DNA of 40,135 bases. It comes from Ferrovibrio sp. (GTDB lineage Bacteria > Pseudomonadota > Alphaproteobacteria > Ferrovibrionales > Ferrovibrionaceae). The notes beneath the pieces are model-generated. The model was not told the DNA's origin. It saw nothing but the letters and a program-made list of their open reading frames with translations, and did not search any database. The position numbers and the translations under genes are program-made. This document shows, one piece after another, positions 8,469-19,507 of this stretch. The stretch covers positions 1 to 40,135 of the forward strand of contig NZ_JAGOLP010000031.1 in the NCBI RefSeq assembly GCF_017994015.1. Direction: 5' to 3'. Numbering within the stretch: position 1 is the first letter of the stretch; each line of letters opens with the position of its first letter.

Positions 8469-9679
8469 ACGCGCCACAATCCGAGGCTGGCGCGCTACCC
8501 ACCTGGCCGGTGCTGGCAGCCACCACCGGCACGCAATCCTTCACCACGCTCTGCGCCCTGGGGCTTTCCGCCGTGGCGCCACGCGCCGCTGCCAGCCTGG
8601 ATGTCGGCCCGGCGCTGGTCGGTTATCAGGTCGCCATCGTCTATACCGGCGCCATGCTCACCTCGCTGATCGGCGGCAATATCGTGCGCCGCTTCGGCCC
8701 CACCCGCGCCAGCCAGATTGCGCTCTGGGTCTCGGCGCTGGGCTGCGCCTGCTCCGCTTTCGGCACGCTCTGGAGCCTGGCCCTCGGCGCCCTGATCATG
8801 GGTTCGGGCTATGGCTTCACCAATCCCGCCGCCTCGCTGCTGCTCAGCCGGGTGCCGGCTGGCGGACGCATGAACCTGATCTTTTCAATCAAACAATGCG
8901 GCGTGCCGATTGGCGGCATGCTTGCCGGGCTGTTATTGCCGCCTGTGACGCTGGCTTTTGACTGGCGCGCAGCCATGCTGCTCTGCGCCCTGCTCGCCTC
9001 TGGCCTCAGCCTGATGTTGCAGCCGGTGCGCCGCGCCTGGGATGGCCAGCGCCAGACGGATGCGCCGATTTTCGCCCGCCCCTTCGATGGCCTGCGCCTG
9101 ATCTGGAATCATCCGATCCTGCGCTGGCTGGCCCTGGCATCCCTGGCTTATTCCGCCGTGCAGCTCAGTGTCACCGGTTTCCTGGTCACCTATCTGGTGG
9201 CGGAAGTGAATTTCACCCTGCTGGCCGCCGGCAGCATGCTGGCCATTGTCCAGATTGCCGGCGCCTGCGGCCGCCTGGCCTGGGGCATGCTGGCGGATCG
9301 CCTGCGTTCGGGCCTGCTGGTGCTGATCATCAATGGCGCCGTGGCGGTACTGGCGGCGCTGGCCACTGCCGCCATTGCGCCAGACTGGCCCTGGCTGGCG
9401 ATTGCCGCCGCCGCCGGGTCGTTCGGCTTCTGCGCTATCGGCTGGAATGGTGTGTTCATTGCAGTGATCGCGCGCCAGGTGCCGGTGGCCCAGGTCGGCC
9501 ATGCCACGGGCGGCACGCTCAGCATCACCTATGCCGGCGTGCTGCTCGGCCCCTCGGTTTTTGCCGCGCTGCATGACAAAGCCGGCATGAGCTATGGCAC
9601 CGCCTATGCTCTGATGGCGGTGGCAACGCTGATCGGTATCGGCCTTTTGATCCAGGGCCGGCGTAATATCCGGCGCTGA
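8465..9679 (+). CDS. MFS transporter
   Basis: A 404-aa membrane protein with about 12 hydrophobic spans. The loop after the second span has a recognisable MFS motif-A-like GGNIVRRFGPTRASQ, and SIKQCGVPIGGM lies mid N-half, a pattern seen in cyanate/nitroimidazole (CynX/NimT)-like and YbfB-like MFS members. The GTG start overlaps the preceding stop as GTGA, so the two genes are translationally coupled; an upstream in-frame ATG at 8411 would place a hydrophilic 18-residue tail and is less likely. The substrate is unknown; coupling to a ferredoxin reductase suggests export or import of a metabolite handled by that redox system, but this is only inference. Confidence 0.88.
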   Translation: MNAPQSEAGALPTWPVLAATTGTQSFTTLCALGLSAVAPRAAASLDVGPALVGYQVAIVYTGAMLTSLIGGNIVRRFGPTRASQIALWVSALGCACSAFGTLWSLALGALIMGSGYGFTNPAASLLLSRVPAGGRMNLIFSIKQCGVPIGGMLAGLLLPPVTLAFDWRAAMLLCALLASGLSLMLQPVRRAWDGQRQTDAPIFARPFDGLRLIWNHPILRWLALASLAYSAVQLSVTGFLVTYLVAEVNFTLLAAGSMLAIVQIAGACGRLAWGMLADRLRSGLLVLIINGAVAVLAALATAAIAPDWPWLAIAAAAGSFGFCAIGWNGVFIAVIARQVPVAQVGHATGGTLSITYAGVLLGPSVFAALHDKAGMSYGTAYALMAVATLIGIGLLIQGRRNIRR

Positions 9680-9683
9680 GCGA

Positions 9684-10502
9684 TCAGGGCAAATCGCCAA
9701 TGCGCAGGTTCAGCGTCATGCGCTTCGGCTTGTCGCCGAAATTCGGCGGCAATTGCAGCGGCTGGGCCAGCCGCATGGCGCGCATGAAGGTCTCAGCCGA
9801 TATACGATAGCTTTCCGCACCCCGGGCGCGCACGATCTGCTCCCAGTTGCGGATCATGGCGCTCATGTCCCAAGGATCATTCTTGCCAAAGGGCGGCGCC
9901 AGCATGCCATTGGGCAGCACAACATACGAACCAGTCACCTGCACATCAGCGAATTGCGGCGCCTGACGATCAATGATCCAGTTGGTGGCGATCTGGGCCA
10001 GGAAAAAATCCTGCTCGGATTGCCGCATCTCCGGCGCGGTTTGCACCAGGGCCTGGGCTTCGTCGCGGCTGAGCGGACGTTGCGGCGCGGCTGGCGCCTG
10101 CGGCCGAGGCGCAGGTTTCGGCGCTTCAGCCTGGCCCTGGGGTGATGGCAGTGGTGCCGGCGCGGGCGTCTGGCGCGGCACAGGCTTGGGCGCCTCGGCC
10201 TGCGCCTTTGGCGACGGCGCAGTGGATTGTTCGGCCAGCGGCGCGCGCTGCAATTGCGGTGGTTCGGGCGGCGGGGCGACGGCCGGGGGCGGCGGTGTGC
10301 GCGCCGGCGGCGGTGGCGGAATCACCATTTCAATTTCCAGCGGAGTTTCCGCCAGTTTGACGCCTGCCGCCCAGGGCTGCAAATAAAGCAGCCAGGCGAA
10401 CAGCAGATGCAGCAGCAGCGACACGGCAACGCCAAACGCGATCCAGCGGTCGCGGTTATCCTGACGGGGCGGCAGATGCAGTTCTGGGGCAGCCTTCAAC
10501 AT
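9684..10502 (-). CDS. proline-rich TonB/TolA-like envelope protein
   Basis: A 272-aa inner-membrane-anchored protein. Seen: a cytoplasmic N-terminus of about 19 residues, one membrane span at about 20-41 (IAFGVAVSLLLHLLFAWLL), a periplasmic Pro/Ala/Lys-rich stretch of about 85 residues with PPPP runs and two similar QAEAPKP blocks, then a globular C-terminal domain (FFLAQIATNWIIDRQ to the end). The architecture is that of TonB or TolA, but no matching exbB/exbD or tolQ/R genes are present and the C-terminal domain is not clearly TonB. The start at MLKAAPE is preferred; an ATG 33 codons upstream is possible. It is divergent from the fatty-acid oxidation gene and ends 4 bp from the convergent MFS gene. 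Confidence 0.75.
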   Translation of the reverse strand: MLKAAPELHLPPRQDNRDRWIAFGVAVSLLLHLLFAWLLYLQPWAAGVKLAETPLEIEMVIPPPPPARTPPPPAVAPPPEPPQLQRAPLAEQSTAPSPKAQAEAPKPVPRQTPAPAPLPSPQGQAEAPKPAPRPQAPAAPQRPLSRDEAQALVQTAPEMRQSEQDFFLAQIATNWIIDRQAPQFADVQVTGSYVVLPNGMLAPPFGKNDPWDMSAMIRNWEQIVRARGAESYRISAETFMRAMRLAQPLQLPPNFGDKPKRMTLNLRIGDLP

Positions 10503-10571
10503 GCCCAGAGAGGTAGCGGCTTGGGCGGCTTTCGCCAAGCCCCGGGACTTTATGGTCGCCGGGCCGGGGCG

Positions 10572-10577
10572 TATAAT
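10572..10577 (+). promoter_or_regulatory. consensus -10 element for the beta-oxidation gene
   Basis: A perfect TATAAT lies 49 bp upstream of the GTG start of the hydratase/dehydrogenase gene, in the divergent gap. The -35 region is weak (TTTATG at 17-bp spacing), hinting at activator help. The same promoter may also serve prfC downstream. Confidence 0.5.
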
Positions 10578-10625
10578 TTCGCCCGTAAAAATCCGAAACA
10601 CTGTAAATGCTTGGGAGAGAAAACC

Positions 10626-12710
<2,085 letters not shown>

Positions 12711-12717
12711 GCCAAAG

Positions 12718-12752
12718 GGCCGTTTGCACCGCGCGTAGAGGTAAAAACGGCC
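12718..12752 (+). repeat. inverted repeat between the beta-oxidation gene and prfC
   Basis: GGCCGTTT (12718-12725) pairs with AAACGGCC (12745-12752) around a 19-nt loop that contains GAGG, the only purine-rich patch before the prfC ATG at 12756. There is no T-run after it. It may be an RNA hairpin affecting prfC translation rather than a terminator; low certainty. Confidence 0.35.
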
Positions 12753-12755
12753 GTT

Positions 12756-14366
12756 ATGTCCGAAACCATTGCCCCCGAAAGACCGGGCGCCGACCCCATC
12801 GGCGCCCGGCGTACTTTCGCCATCATCGCCCATCCTGACGCCGGCAAGACCACGCTGACCGAAAAGCTGCTGCTGTTCGGTGGCGCCATCCATCTCGCCG
12901 GGGCGGTGAAAGCGCGTGGCGAAAGCCGCCGCGCCCGCTCCGACTGGCTCAAGATCGAGCAGCAGCGCGGCATCTCGGTTTCCACCTCGGTGATGAATTT
13001 TGAGTATGAGGGCTGGACCTTCAACCTGCTCGACACGCCGGGCCACGAGGATTTCTCGGAAGACACCTATCGCACGCTGACTGCCGTGGACAGCGCGGTG
13101 ATGGTGCTCGACGCTGCCAAAGGTATCGAAACCCAGACCCGCAAACTGTTTGAGGTTTGCCGCCTGCGCGACGTGCCGATTGCCACCTTTGTCAACAAGA
13201 TCGACCGCGAGAGCCGCGATCCGTTTGAATTGCTCGACGAAGTGGCTTCCACCCTGGCGCTGGAATGTGTGCCGGCCAACTGGCCGGTCGGCATGGGCCA
13301 TGATTTCCGTGGCTGCTATGACCTTTTTGGCAAGCGCCTGTTGCTGGTGGGCAAGGAAAACAAGAATCTCGAACCCGAAGTGATTGTGCTGGATCGGGGC
13401 CTGGACGATCCGCGCGCCACCGAGATGATTCCGGCCGCACAATTGGCCAAGCTGCGCGAGGATATTGAGCTGATCGAGGGCGCCTGCCCGCCCTTCGATG
13501 CCGAAAGTTATCGCCAGGGCCATATGACGCCGGTGTATTTCGGCTCGGCGCTGAAGAATTTCGGCGTGGATGAATTGCTCAAGGGCCTGGGCCAGTTCGC
13601 CCCGCCGCCCCGGCCGCAGCCGTCTGACAAGCGCATGATCCTGCCCACCGACAAAACGGTGAGCGGCTTTGTGTTCAAGGTGCAGGCCAATATGGACAAG
13701 AACCACCGCGACCGCGTGGCGTTTTTCCGGCTCTGCTCGGGCCATTTCAAGCGCGGCATGAAGCTGCGCCAGGTGCGCAGCGGCAAGCCGATCACGGTAT
13801 CGAACCCGACGCTGTTTTTTGCCCGTGACCGTTCGCTGGCCGACGAAGCCTGGCCGGGTGACATCATCGGCATCCCCAACCATGGCACATTGCGGGTTGG
13901 CGACACGCTGACCGAGAACGAGGATTTGCGCTTCACCGGCATTCCGAATTTTGCTCCGGAAATCCTGCGCCGGGTGCGGCTGTCCGACCCGATGAAGGCC
14001 AAGCATCTGCAACGTGCGCTGGAGGATTTGGCCGAGGAAGGTGTCACCCAGGTATTCCGGCCGCGTTTTGGCTCGGACTGGATTGTTGGACTGGTCGGCC
14101 CGTTGCAGCTTGATGTGCTGGCGGCGCGGCTGGCCGAGGAATACAATCTTGAAGTGGGCTTCGAGACCGCGCCATATGAGACCGCGCGTTGGATCAGCGC
14201 CGAGAATCCGAAGGATATCGACCTTTTCCTGGAGCAGAATCGCGCCACCATCGCCGATGACCGCGATGGCGCCCCGGTCTTCATGGCACGCAACACTTGG
14301 GAATTGTCGTATACCGAGAAGAAATGGGATAAAATCCGCTTCCATGCCACACGGGAACGCGCTTGA
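12756..14366 (+). CDS. prfC: peptide chain release factor 3
   Basis: A 536-aa translational GTPase, the usual RF3 length. Seen: G1 AHPDAGKTTL at about 25-34, the RF3-typical LLFGGAIHLAGAVKAR, the switch region RGISVSTSVM, G3 DTPGHEDFSEDTYRTL and G4 NKIDRE, followed by the beta-barrel and the C-terminal RF3 domain ending WELSYTEKKWDKIRF. It recycles RF1/RF2 from ribosomes after termination. It lies 45 bp after the beta-oxidation gene on the same strand and probably shares its transcript. The last 23 bp overlap the next gene. Confidence 0.97.
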   Translation: MSETIAPERPGADPIGARRTFAIIAHPDAGKTTLTEKLLLFGGAIHLAGAVKARGESRRARSDWLKIEQQRGISVSTSVMNFEYEGWTFNLLDTPGHEDFSEDTYRTLTAVDSAVMVLDAAKGIETQTRKLFEVCRLRDVPIATFVNKIDRESRDPFELLDEVASTLALECVPANWPVGMGHDFRGCYDLFGKRLLLVGKENKNLEPEVIVLDRGLDDPRATEMIPAAQLAKLREDIELIEGACPPFDAESYRQGHMTPVYFGSALKNFGVDELLKGLGQFAPPPRPQPSDKRMILPTDKTVSGFVFKVQANMDKNHRDRVAFFRLCSGHFKRGMKLRQVRSGKPITVSNPTLFFARDRSLADEAWPGDIIGIPNHGTLRVGDTLTENEDLRFTGIPNFAPEILRRVRLSDPMKAKHLQRALEDLAEEGVTQVFRPRFGSDWIVGLVGPLQLDVLAARLAEEYNLEVGFETAPYETARWISAENPKDIDLFLEQNRATIADDRDGAPVFMARNTWELSYTEKKWDKIRFHATRERA

Positions 14367-14814
14367 GCCTTGCCTGAACCGCCGCCATCTGCTGCTTGCC
14401 ATGCTGCTGGCCGCATTGCCGCTGCACGCCCAGGCGCAAGACAAGAAAAAGGCCGATCCCAACAAGCCGGTGGAACGCCCGCCGGTGCTCAATCCACTGT
14501 TGACCGTGGAAGCTGTGACGGCGCCGGTGGCGCCGGTGGCAGGCAAGCCACCTGGCACCATCATCATGACCTTCACGCTGGATTGCGGCACCACCGAGAA
14601 TGCCCAGGCCGTGGATAACATGATGCCGCGCGTCTACAACGCGGTGATCCTGGAACTCAACCGCGAGCCGCTGGGCCAGAATGGCCGTATCACCGACCAG
14701 GATCTGGAAGCAATGAAGCGCCGCCTGCTGTATCAGATCAACCGCGCGCTGCGCGGCCCCATGGTGAATGCCGTGCTGATCCGCAGCTTGCAGGAAGTGC
14801 CGCGCCGGGGTTAG
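14344..14814 (+). CDS. small secreted protein, C-terminus FliL-like
   Basis: A 156-aa product beginning at an ATG inside the last codons of prfC (23-bp overlap). The N-terminus has NRRH followed by a hydrophobic run LLLAMLLAALPLHAQAQ, a plausible signal peptide cleaved near residue 32. A short Lys/Pro-rich linker follows, then a compact domain (TIIMTFTLDCG to the end) with DLEAMKRRLLYQINRAL and MVNAVLIRSL, a pattern resembling FliL C-termini. No flagellar genes are nearby, so FliL function is doubtful. A later ATG at 14401 would give a signal peptide without positive charges and is less likely. Confidence 0.65.
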   Translation: MPHGNALEPCLNRRHLLLAMLLAALPLHAQAQDKKKADPNKPVERPPVLNPLLTVEAVTAPVAPVAGKPPGTIIMTFTLDCGTTENAQAVDNMMPRVYNAVILELNREPLGQNGRITDQDLEAMKRRLLYQINRALRGPMVNAVLIRSLQEVPRRG

Positions 14815-14817
14815 GGG

Positions 14818-15624
14818 CTAATCCTGCGGAATGTCCGTGTCGCTTGCCGGCTCTGCCGCTGGCGCTGCTGGCGTTGCCTGGCGTGGTGCCTGCGAGCGGA
14901 TCATACCGGCATAGATACGCATCAGGGCGCGCACAATCGGCGGCGCATCGGCCAGCAAAGTGTTGAAATTGTCGCTGCGCAGAATTTCCAGCGTGGCACC
15001 ATTGCGCGCCACCGCCGTGGCATAACGCGGCTGCGCATCCAGCAGCGCCATTTCGCCAAAGACTTCGCCGGCACCGAGGCGACGGATCAGTGTGGCCTGG
15101 CCATTGGCATCCTCGCGCATCAAGTCCACCTCGCCGCTCTGGATCAGGTAGGCAGCATTGCCCTCGCTGTCCTGGCGAAAAATGACATCGCCATGGCCAT
15201 AGGCGCGGCGATGCAGCACGCGGTTGCTGCGTTCGGAGACAATCAGTTCGGCCGGTTCCGGCTCCATCGGCGCCTTGACGAAGGAAACCCCGGAAGCGGT
15301 GCGGATATTGCGGATGAAGCTTTGCAGCAGATAGCGGGTCAGCGGCGGCCCGGCATCCAATGCGCGTTCCAGCACAGTGCGGGTGATGCGCATGCAGCGC
15401 GTGCGCGTCACAGCTGCTGCATTGGCAATGCGTGGCGCCGGATCAATCAGTGCCATCTCGCCAAACACGCCGCCATTGGAGATCACGGCCAGTTTCTTGC
15501 GTGCGCCTTTTTCGCCGGTATAGATCGCCACCTGGCCATCAATCACCAGATAGGCGACATTGCCGCCCTCACCTTCGCGCAGGATGACTTCACCGCGCTC
15601 AAAAATTACCTCGCCTTCTTTCAT
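14818..15624 (-). CDS. protein with two cyclic-nucleotide-binding (CNB) domains
   Basis: A 268-aa protein made of two tandem CNB domains (about 5-110 and 135-250). Each has the phosphate-binding cassette: GEMALIDPAPRIANA with Arg65, and GEMALLDAQPRYATA with Arg200. These Glu and Arg residues are those that hold the cyclic nucleotide in CRP and PKA regulatory subunits, so both sites look competent. There is no HTH, channel or kinase domain, so it acts through a partner. The last about 25 residues are Ala/Pro-rich. It is the final gene of the eight-gene zwf operon and overlaps the gene before it as ATGA. Confidence 0.9.
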   Translation of the reverse strand: MKEGEVIFERGEVILREGEGGNVAYLVIDGQVAIYTGEKGARKKLAVISNGGVFGEMALIDPAPRIANAAAVTRTRCMRITRTVLERALDAGPPLTRYLLQSFIRNIRTASGVSFVKAPMEPEPAELIVSERSNRVLHRRAYGHGDVIFRQDSEGNAAYLIQSGEVDLMREDANGQATLIRRLGAGEVFGEMALLDAQPRYATAVARNGATLEILRSDNFNTLLADAPPIVRALMRIYAGMIRSQAPRQATPAAPAAEPASDTDIPQD

Positions 15625-16064
15625 GGCGTATCGTCGTCACGCGCAAAAAGAATGGCCTTGGCGCGGATATCGTCCACGCTGGAAAGCAGGTCGTCGATCT
15701 TCGCTTCCAGAAGGTGTGCTGCCTGCCGTGCCAAAGTCAATTCCTCCTCCACCGCCTGCAACATCGCCTGCCGCGCTGCGCCAATCACGGCACCGTTGGG
15801 CTGGGCAGGAAAACTGACACATTTCTGCGCAAATCTGCGCACCGCCGAGACGCTGGGCAACCGCCCGAGCAGCATATCCGCCGGCAGAGCCACTACTTCC
15901 CATCCTGCCGGGCTATCATAGGCGGCAAAATCGCCATGACGGAAGCCTTCCACAAGGCGTTTTCCACTTCCAGTGTCAGGCGCATTGATCTGTGCCCGCT
16001 GCCAACCGAAAGCCAAAAATTCCTGTTCTGCCGCCTCGTTCGGCCCGCCGCTGTCGTCGTTCAT
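15621..16064 (-). CDS. hypothetical protein
   Basis: A 147-aa protein I do not recognise. The C-terminal third is helical and may be a coiled coil (MLQAVEEELTLARQAAHLLEAK), while the N-terminal part is mixed (FLAFGWQRAQINAPDT). There are no membrane spans or signal peptide. Reality is supported by 4-bp ATGA overlaps at both ends, with the aldo/keto reductase upstream and the CNB protein downstream. It may work with the CNB protein because the two are translationally coupled, but that is inference. Confidence 0.75.
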   Translation of the reverse strand: MNDDSGGPNEAAEQEFLAFGWQRAQINAPDTGSGKRLVEGFRHGDFAAYDSPAGWEVVALPADMLLGRLPSVSAVRRFAQKCVSFPAQPNGAVIGAARQAMLQAVEEELTLARQAAHLLEAKIDDLLSSVDDIRAKAILFARDDDTP

Positions 16065-16852
16065 CCTGTCCTTGCCTCAGTCTGACCCGCCACCGCTGCC
16101 ATATTCGCCCGCAAATGTCCGGGCGACAGCGTGCCCACCACCACCGACGAAACCCCCGGCACCGCCAGCGCCGCCGCCAGCGCAGCGCCCGGCGCCTGGC
16201 TATGCCCGCTGGCCAGCGCCTTCTTAACCAGCACGCCACGCCCGCGCTGACCGGCCAGTTCGATCAGCGGTCGCTGCTCGGTTTCGTGTTCATTATAGGT
16301 CACCATCAGCAGGTCGACGCAATCGATCATTCGCATACCACCGGCCAGGCTTTTGCCGGAAAAACCGCTGAGCCGGATCAGCCCTTCGCGCTTCAATTGC
16401 TCCAATGCCGCCACAGCCGGCAGGAAACGTGCGCCGGCCTCGTCCACGCCATCGGAATGTAGCAAAACCGCATCCAGATAAGGCGTATCCAGCCGCTCCA
16501 GCGAGCGCAGCACCGAAGCCCGCACCGCTTCGGCCGAAAAATCATGCTGCGAAACGCCATGTTCAAAGTCTTCGCCAGCCTTGCTCACCAGCAGCCAATC
16601 CTCGCGCCGGCGCCCGGCTATGCGCGGCAGCAGGCGGCCCAGCCGGATTTCGGCCAGACCATAGGCCGGTGCCGTATCCAGCAAGTTGATACCCAAATCG
16701 CAAGCGGCTTCCAGCAGCGCCAAGGCGGCGGCATCATCGGGCAGGTCAAAGCCCGATGGGTATTTCACGCCCTCGTTGCGGCCAAGTTTGACGGTGCCAA
16801 GCCCCAACGGACTGACCATAAGGCCGGTATGGCCGAGTGGGCGCAGTTTCAT
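16061..16852 (-). CDS. aldo/keto reductase
   Basis: A 263-aa NADPH-dependent oxidoreductase. Seen: the N-terminal LRPLGHTGLMVSPLGLGTVK, the active-site DTAPAYGLAE with Asp and Tyr, VSKAGEDF with the catalytic Lys, LLHSDG with the His and a C-terminal GVSSVVVGTLSPGHL cofactor-binding segment. It is somewhat shorter than the usual about 300 aa. The ATG at 16852 overlaps the preceding FAD-enzyme stop as ATGA; an earlier in-frame codon at 16912 would only add antisense-like residues. The substrate is unknown. The NADPH it uses could be supplied by zwf in the same operon. Confidence 0.9.
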   Translation of the reverse strand: MKLRPLGHTGLMVSPLGLGTVKLGRNEGVKYPSGFDLPDDAAALALLEAACDLGINLLDTAPAYGLAEIRLGRLLPRIAGRRREDWLLVSKAGEDFEHGVSQHDFSAEAVRASVLRSLERLDTPYLDAVLLHSDGVDEAGARFLPAVAALEQLKREGLIRLSGFSGKSLAGGMRMIDCVDLLMVTYNEHETEQRPLIELAGQRGRGVLVKKALASGHSQAPGAALAAALAVPGVSSVVVGTLSPGHLRANMAAVAGQTEARTG

Positions 16853-18042
16853 GCCGCCTCCCGCCACGCGGCACAATCCCATGGCGCAGCAGCGATGCCG
16901 GGTGCAGGCCAATCAGCAAGCTCGATTGCCGCATCGGCTGCGGCTGGCGGCGGCAACAAGGCCAGCACCTGATCGGCCAGTTGCGGCGCCAGCGCCAGCT
17001 TGGTTGGCCAGGCCAGCAGGCAGCGACCGGCCCAATCGGCTGGCTGGCGCAAAACCGGCCCTTCCGGCTTGCTGCCGTCATCGGTGGCACCCTCGGCGCG
17101 ATCCACCCGCAGGCCGGCGTAGCGGCTGTGGCTGAAATCCAGCCTGGGCAGAAGCAGGGCAAATTCGCGCCGCGCCGCCTGGATCAAGGTGGCTTCATCC
17201 TGGCTGGCGCCCTGTTCGGCCAGCAGCCCGCCGACATACCAGACCAGGCTGCCGTCGTGGCGGTGATGCGTGGTGATGGTGACGCGCGGCTTGTCGCTGG
17301 TATCGAAACAATGCGCCCAGAGCGGCGCCGGGGCATTATCCAGCAGCAGCATCTGCAATGGCCGGCGCTGCGCCAGGGTTGGCGCCAAGCCCGTCCGGGC
17401 CAGCAAGGCTTCGTTGCCGGCACCGGCCGTGGCCACCACATGGCTGGCCTGTAGGCGGCGTGGCCGGCCGTCGCCATCCAGGCAATCAAGCACCACATGA
17501 TCCTCGGCCATACTCAGCCGGGTTTCGCCGTTCACCTGCTTGATCGCATCGGGATTGAGCGCCAGCAGCCGCGCCAGCAAGGCCGGCACATCCAGCACAC
17601 ATTCATCCAGGGCATAAACCGCGCCAACATGCTGTGGGTCGCGCAAGGCTGTGGGCCAGGCTTCCGGTGGCAAAGTCTCAACCCGACCACGCACCAGCTT
17701 GCTGCCGAAAAAACCGGCCATGCGGCTGGCCAGATTGCGCCGCGCCCAGAACAGATGCCGCTCGGCGGCCAGCAAACCAGGGCCAAGGTTTATTTCACCG
17801 CTGCCGGCCAGGCAGGCGCGCCAGCGTGCCGGCATGTCGGCCAGCGCGGCACTATCCTGGCCCAGTTTGCGGTCGATGGCATATTTCAGGCCGCCATGGA
17901 TGATGCCCTGCGAAGCCAGGGTCTGTCCGGCGCCGAGCTGCGCCTGTTCCAGCAGCAGGGCGCGATAGCCACGCGCGCGCAGCCGCGCCAGCAGCCACAG
18001 GCCGGCGATGCCGCCGCCTAATATCACCACATCGAGCCGCAA
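16849..18042 (-). CDS. FAD-dependent oxidoreductase (DAO family)
   Basis: A 397-aa flavoprotein. The N-terminal VVILGGGIAGLWLLARLRARG is a Rossmann dinucleotide motif (residues about 4-24), followed by LLLEQAQLGAGQT and ASQGIIHGG, resembling the D-amino-acid oxidase/glycerol-3-phosphate dehydrogenase fold; VVATAGAGNEALL is the second FAD contact. The start is TTG at 18042, 3 nt after the hldE stop; no ATG fits the motif spacing. It is probably cytosolic or peripheral on the membrane. The substrate is unknown. Its 3' end overlaps the aldo/keto reductase by 4 bp, so the two probably handle related compounds. Confidence 0.85.
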   Translation of the reverse strand: MRLDVVILGGGIAGLWLLARLRARGYRALLLEQAQLGAGQTLASQGIIHGGLKYAIDRKLGQDSAALADMPARWRACLAGSGEINLGPGLLAAERHLFWARRNLASRMAGFFGSKLVRGRVETLPPEAWPTALRDPQHVGAVYALDECVLDVPALLARLLALNPDAIKQVNGETRLSMAEDHVVLDCLDGDGRPRRLQASHVVATAGAGNEALLARTGLAPTLAQRRPLQMLLLDNAPAPLWAHCFDTSDKPRVTITTHHRHDGSLVWYVGGLLAEQGASQDEATLIQAARREFALLLPRLDFSHSRYAGLRVDRAEGATDDGSKPEGPVLRQPADWAGRCLLAWPTKLALAPQLADQVLALLPPPAAADAAIELADWPAPGIAAAPWDCAAWREAA

Positions 18043-18045
18043 GGC

Positions 18046-19503
18046 TCAGCTCCGCAATTTCTGGATCGTGGCCGTGGTGCTCTGGCCGGCCACCAGGCGC
18101 GAGACCTGCACCTCACCGCCATAACCCAGCACAATATCGGCGCCCACCACCTGATCGATGCCGTAATCGCCACCCTTGATCAACAGATCTGGCCGCAAAC
18201 CTTGCAGCAGATGCACCGGCGTGTCTTCCTCGAACACAATCACCAGATCAACTAGGCTGAGTGCCGCCAGCAGGCGGGCGCGATGCTGCTCGTTCTGCAC
18301 CGGACGTTCCGGGCCTTTCAGCTTGCGCACAGAACTGTCGGCGTTGATCGCCACGATCAGCCGGTCGCATTTGCTGCGGGCTTCGGCCAGCAGCGCCAGA
18401 TGGCCGGCATGCAGCAGGTCAAAACAGCCATTGGTGAAGCCGATGCGTTCACCGCGCAGGCGCCAGCGCGCCACCACATCCATCGCCTGCGCCAAGGTTG
18501 CCACCTTGCCATCCAGACCAAGCGGATCGGGCAGGTGCAGCGCCGCGCGCAATTCCTCGGGCAGCACCACAGCAGTGCCCACCTTTGCAACCACGATACC
18601 GGCCGCTGCATTGGCGATCCGCGCCGCCTGGGCCAGCGGCAGGCCGGCAGCCAAACCCACGGCAAGGGCCGCCACCACGGTATCGCCAGCGCCCGACACG
18701 TCAAATACTTCGCGCGCCACAGCCGGCAGATGCAGCACCGGCATGGCATCACCGGCCACCAGGGTCATGCCCTGGGCGCCGCGCGTGATCAAGGCCGCAT
18801 CAATGCCGCAGGCCTGGATCAGCTTGCGCCCGGCAGCTTCCGCCTCGGCATCATTGTGGCAGCCGATGCCGGCCGCCAGCGCCGCTTCCTTCTGGTTCGG
18901 CGTCACCAGCGAGGCACCGCGATAACGCGCATAATCCTCACCCTTGGGGTCCACCAGCACCGGCAGGTTGCGCTGCCGCGCCGCCGGTAGCAAAGCAGCC
19001 AGCAAGGCATCGCCCACCACGCCCTTGGCGTAATCCGAAACAATCACAGCATCTACATCTTCAAGTGCCGCCAGCGCGGTTTCGATCAGGGTCTGCGTTG
19101 CTGCCTGGGCCGGCGCGGCACTGCGTTCACGATCCACCCGCAGCAATTGCTGCTGGCCACCGATAAAGCGGATTTTCTCGGCTGTGGGCCGGGTTTCATC
19201 CACCACCAGCAACGGCTCGATGCGGGTTTGGCTCAGCGCGTCATGCAATTCATCGGCAGCGGTATCATCGCCCACCAGGCCAATCAAACGGGCGCGGGCG
19301 CCTAACGAGGCTATGTTCCGCGCCACATTGCCGGCACCGCCCGGCATCGCCAATTCGCGCTCGATCTGCATCACCGGGATCGGTGCTTCCGGCGAGATGC
19401 GCTTGACGCCGCCATACACAAAGCGGTCCAGCATCACATCACCCACCACCAGGATGCGTGCCTTGGCGAAGCTTTCGAGATCGGGGGGCATATGGTTGCT
19501 CAT
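18046..19503 (-). CDS. hldE: bifunctional heptose-7-phosphate kinase / heptose-1-phosphate adenylyltransferase
   Basis: A 485-aa fusion enzyme. The N-terminal half (about 1-325) is a PfkB-type kinase with ARILVVGDVMLDRF, the PGGAGNVARN substrate loop and the catalytic DVSGAGDTVVAAL (GAGD at 271-274). The C-terminal half (about 350-485) is a cytidylyltransferase-like domain with GFTNGCFDLLHAGH (HAGH at 365-368) and INADSSVRKLKG. It makes ADP-D-glycero-beta-D-manno-heptose precursors for the LPS inner core in the cytosol; gmhA, gmhB and hldD are not in the window. It begins 4 nt after regA and is followed after 3 nt by the FAD enzyme, so it sits in the zwf-regBA operon. Confidence 0.96.
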   Translation of the reverse strand: MSNHMPPDLESFAKARILVVGDVMLDRFVYGGVKRISPEAPIPVMQIERELAMPGGAGNVARNIASLGARARLIGLVGDDTAADELHDALSQTRIEPLLVVDETRPTAEKIRFIGGQQQLLRVDRERSAAPAQAATQTLIETALAALEDVDAVIVSDYAKGVVGDALLAALLPAARQRNLPVLVDPKGEDYARYRGASLVTPNQKEAALAAGIGCHNDAEAEAAGRKLIQACGIDAALITRGAQGMTLVAGDAMPVLHLPAVAREVFDVSGAGDTVVAALAVGLAAGLPLAQAARIANAAAGIVVAKVGTAVVLPEELRAALHLPDPLGLDGKVATLAQAMDVVARWRLRGERIGFTNGCFDLLHAGHLALLAEARSKCDRLIVAINADSSVRKLKGPERPVQNEQHRARLLAALSLVDLVIVFEEDTPVHLLQGLRPDLLIKGGDYGIDQVVGADIVLGYGGEVQVSRLVAGQSTTATIQKLRS

Positions 19504-19507
19504 GCCG

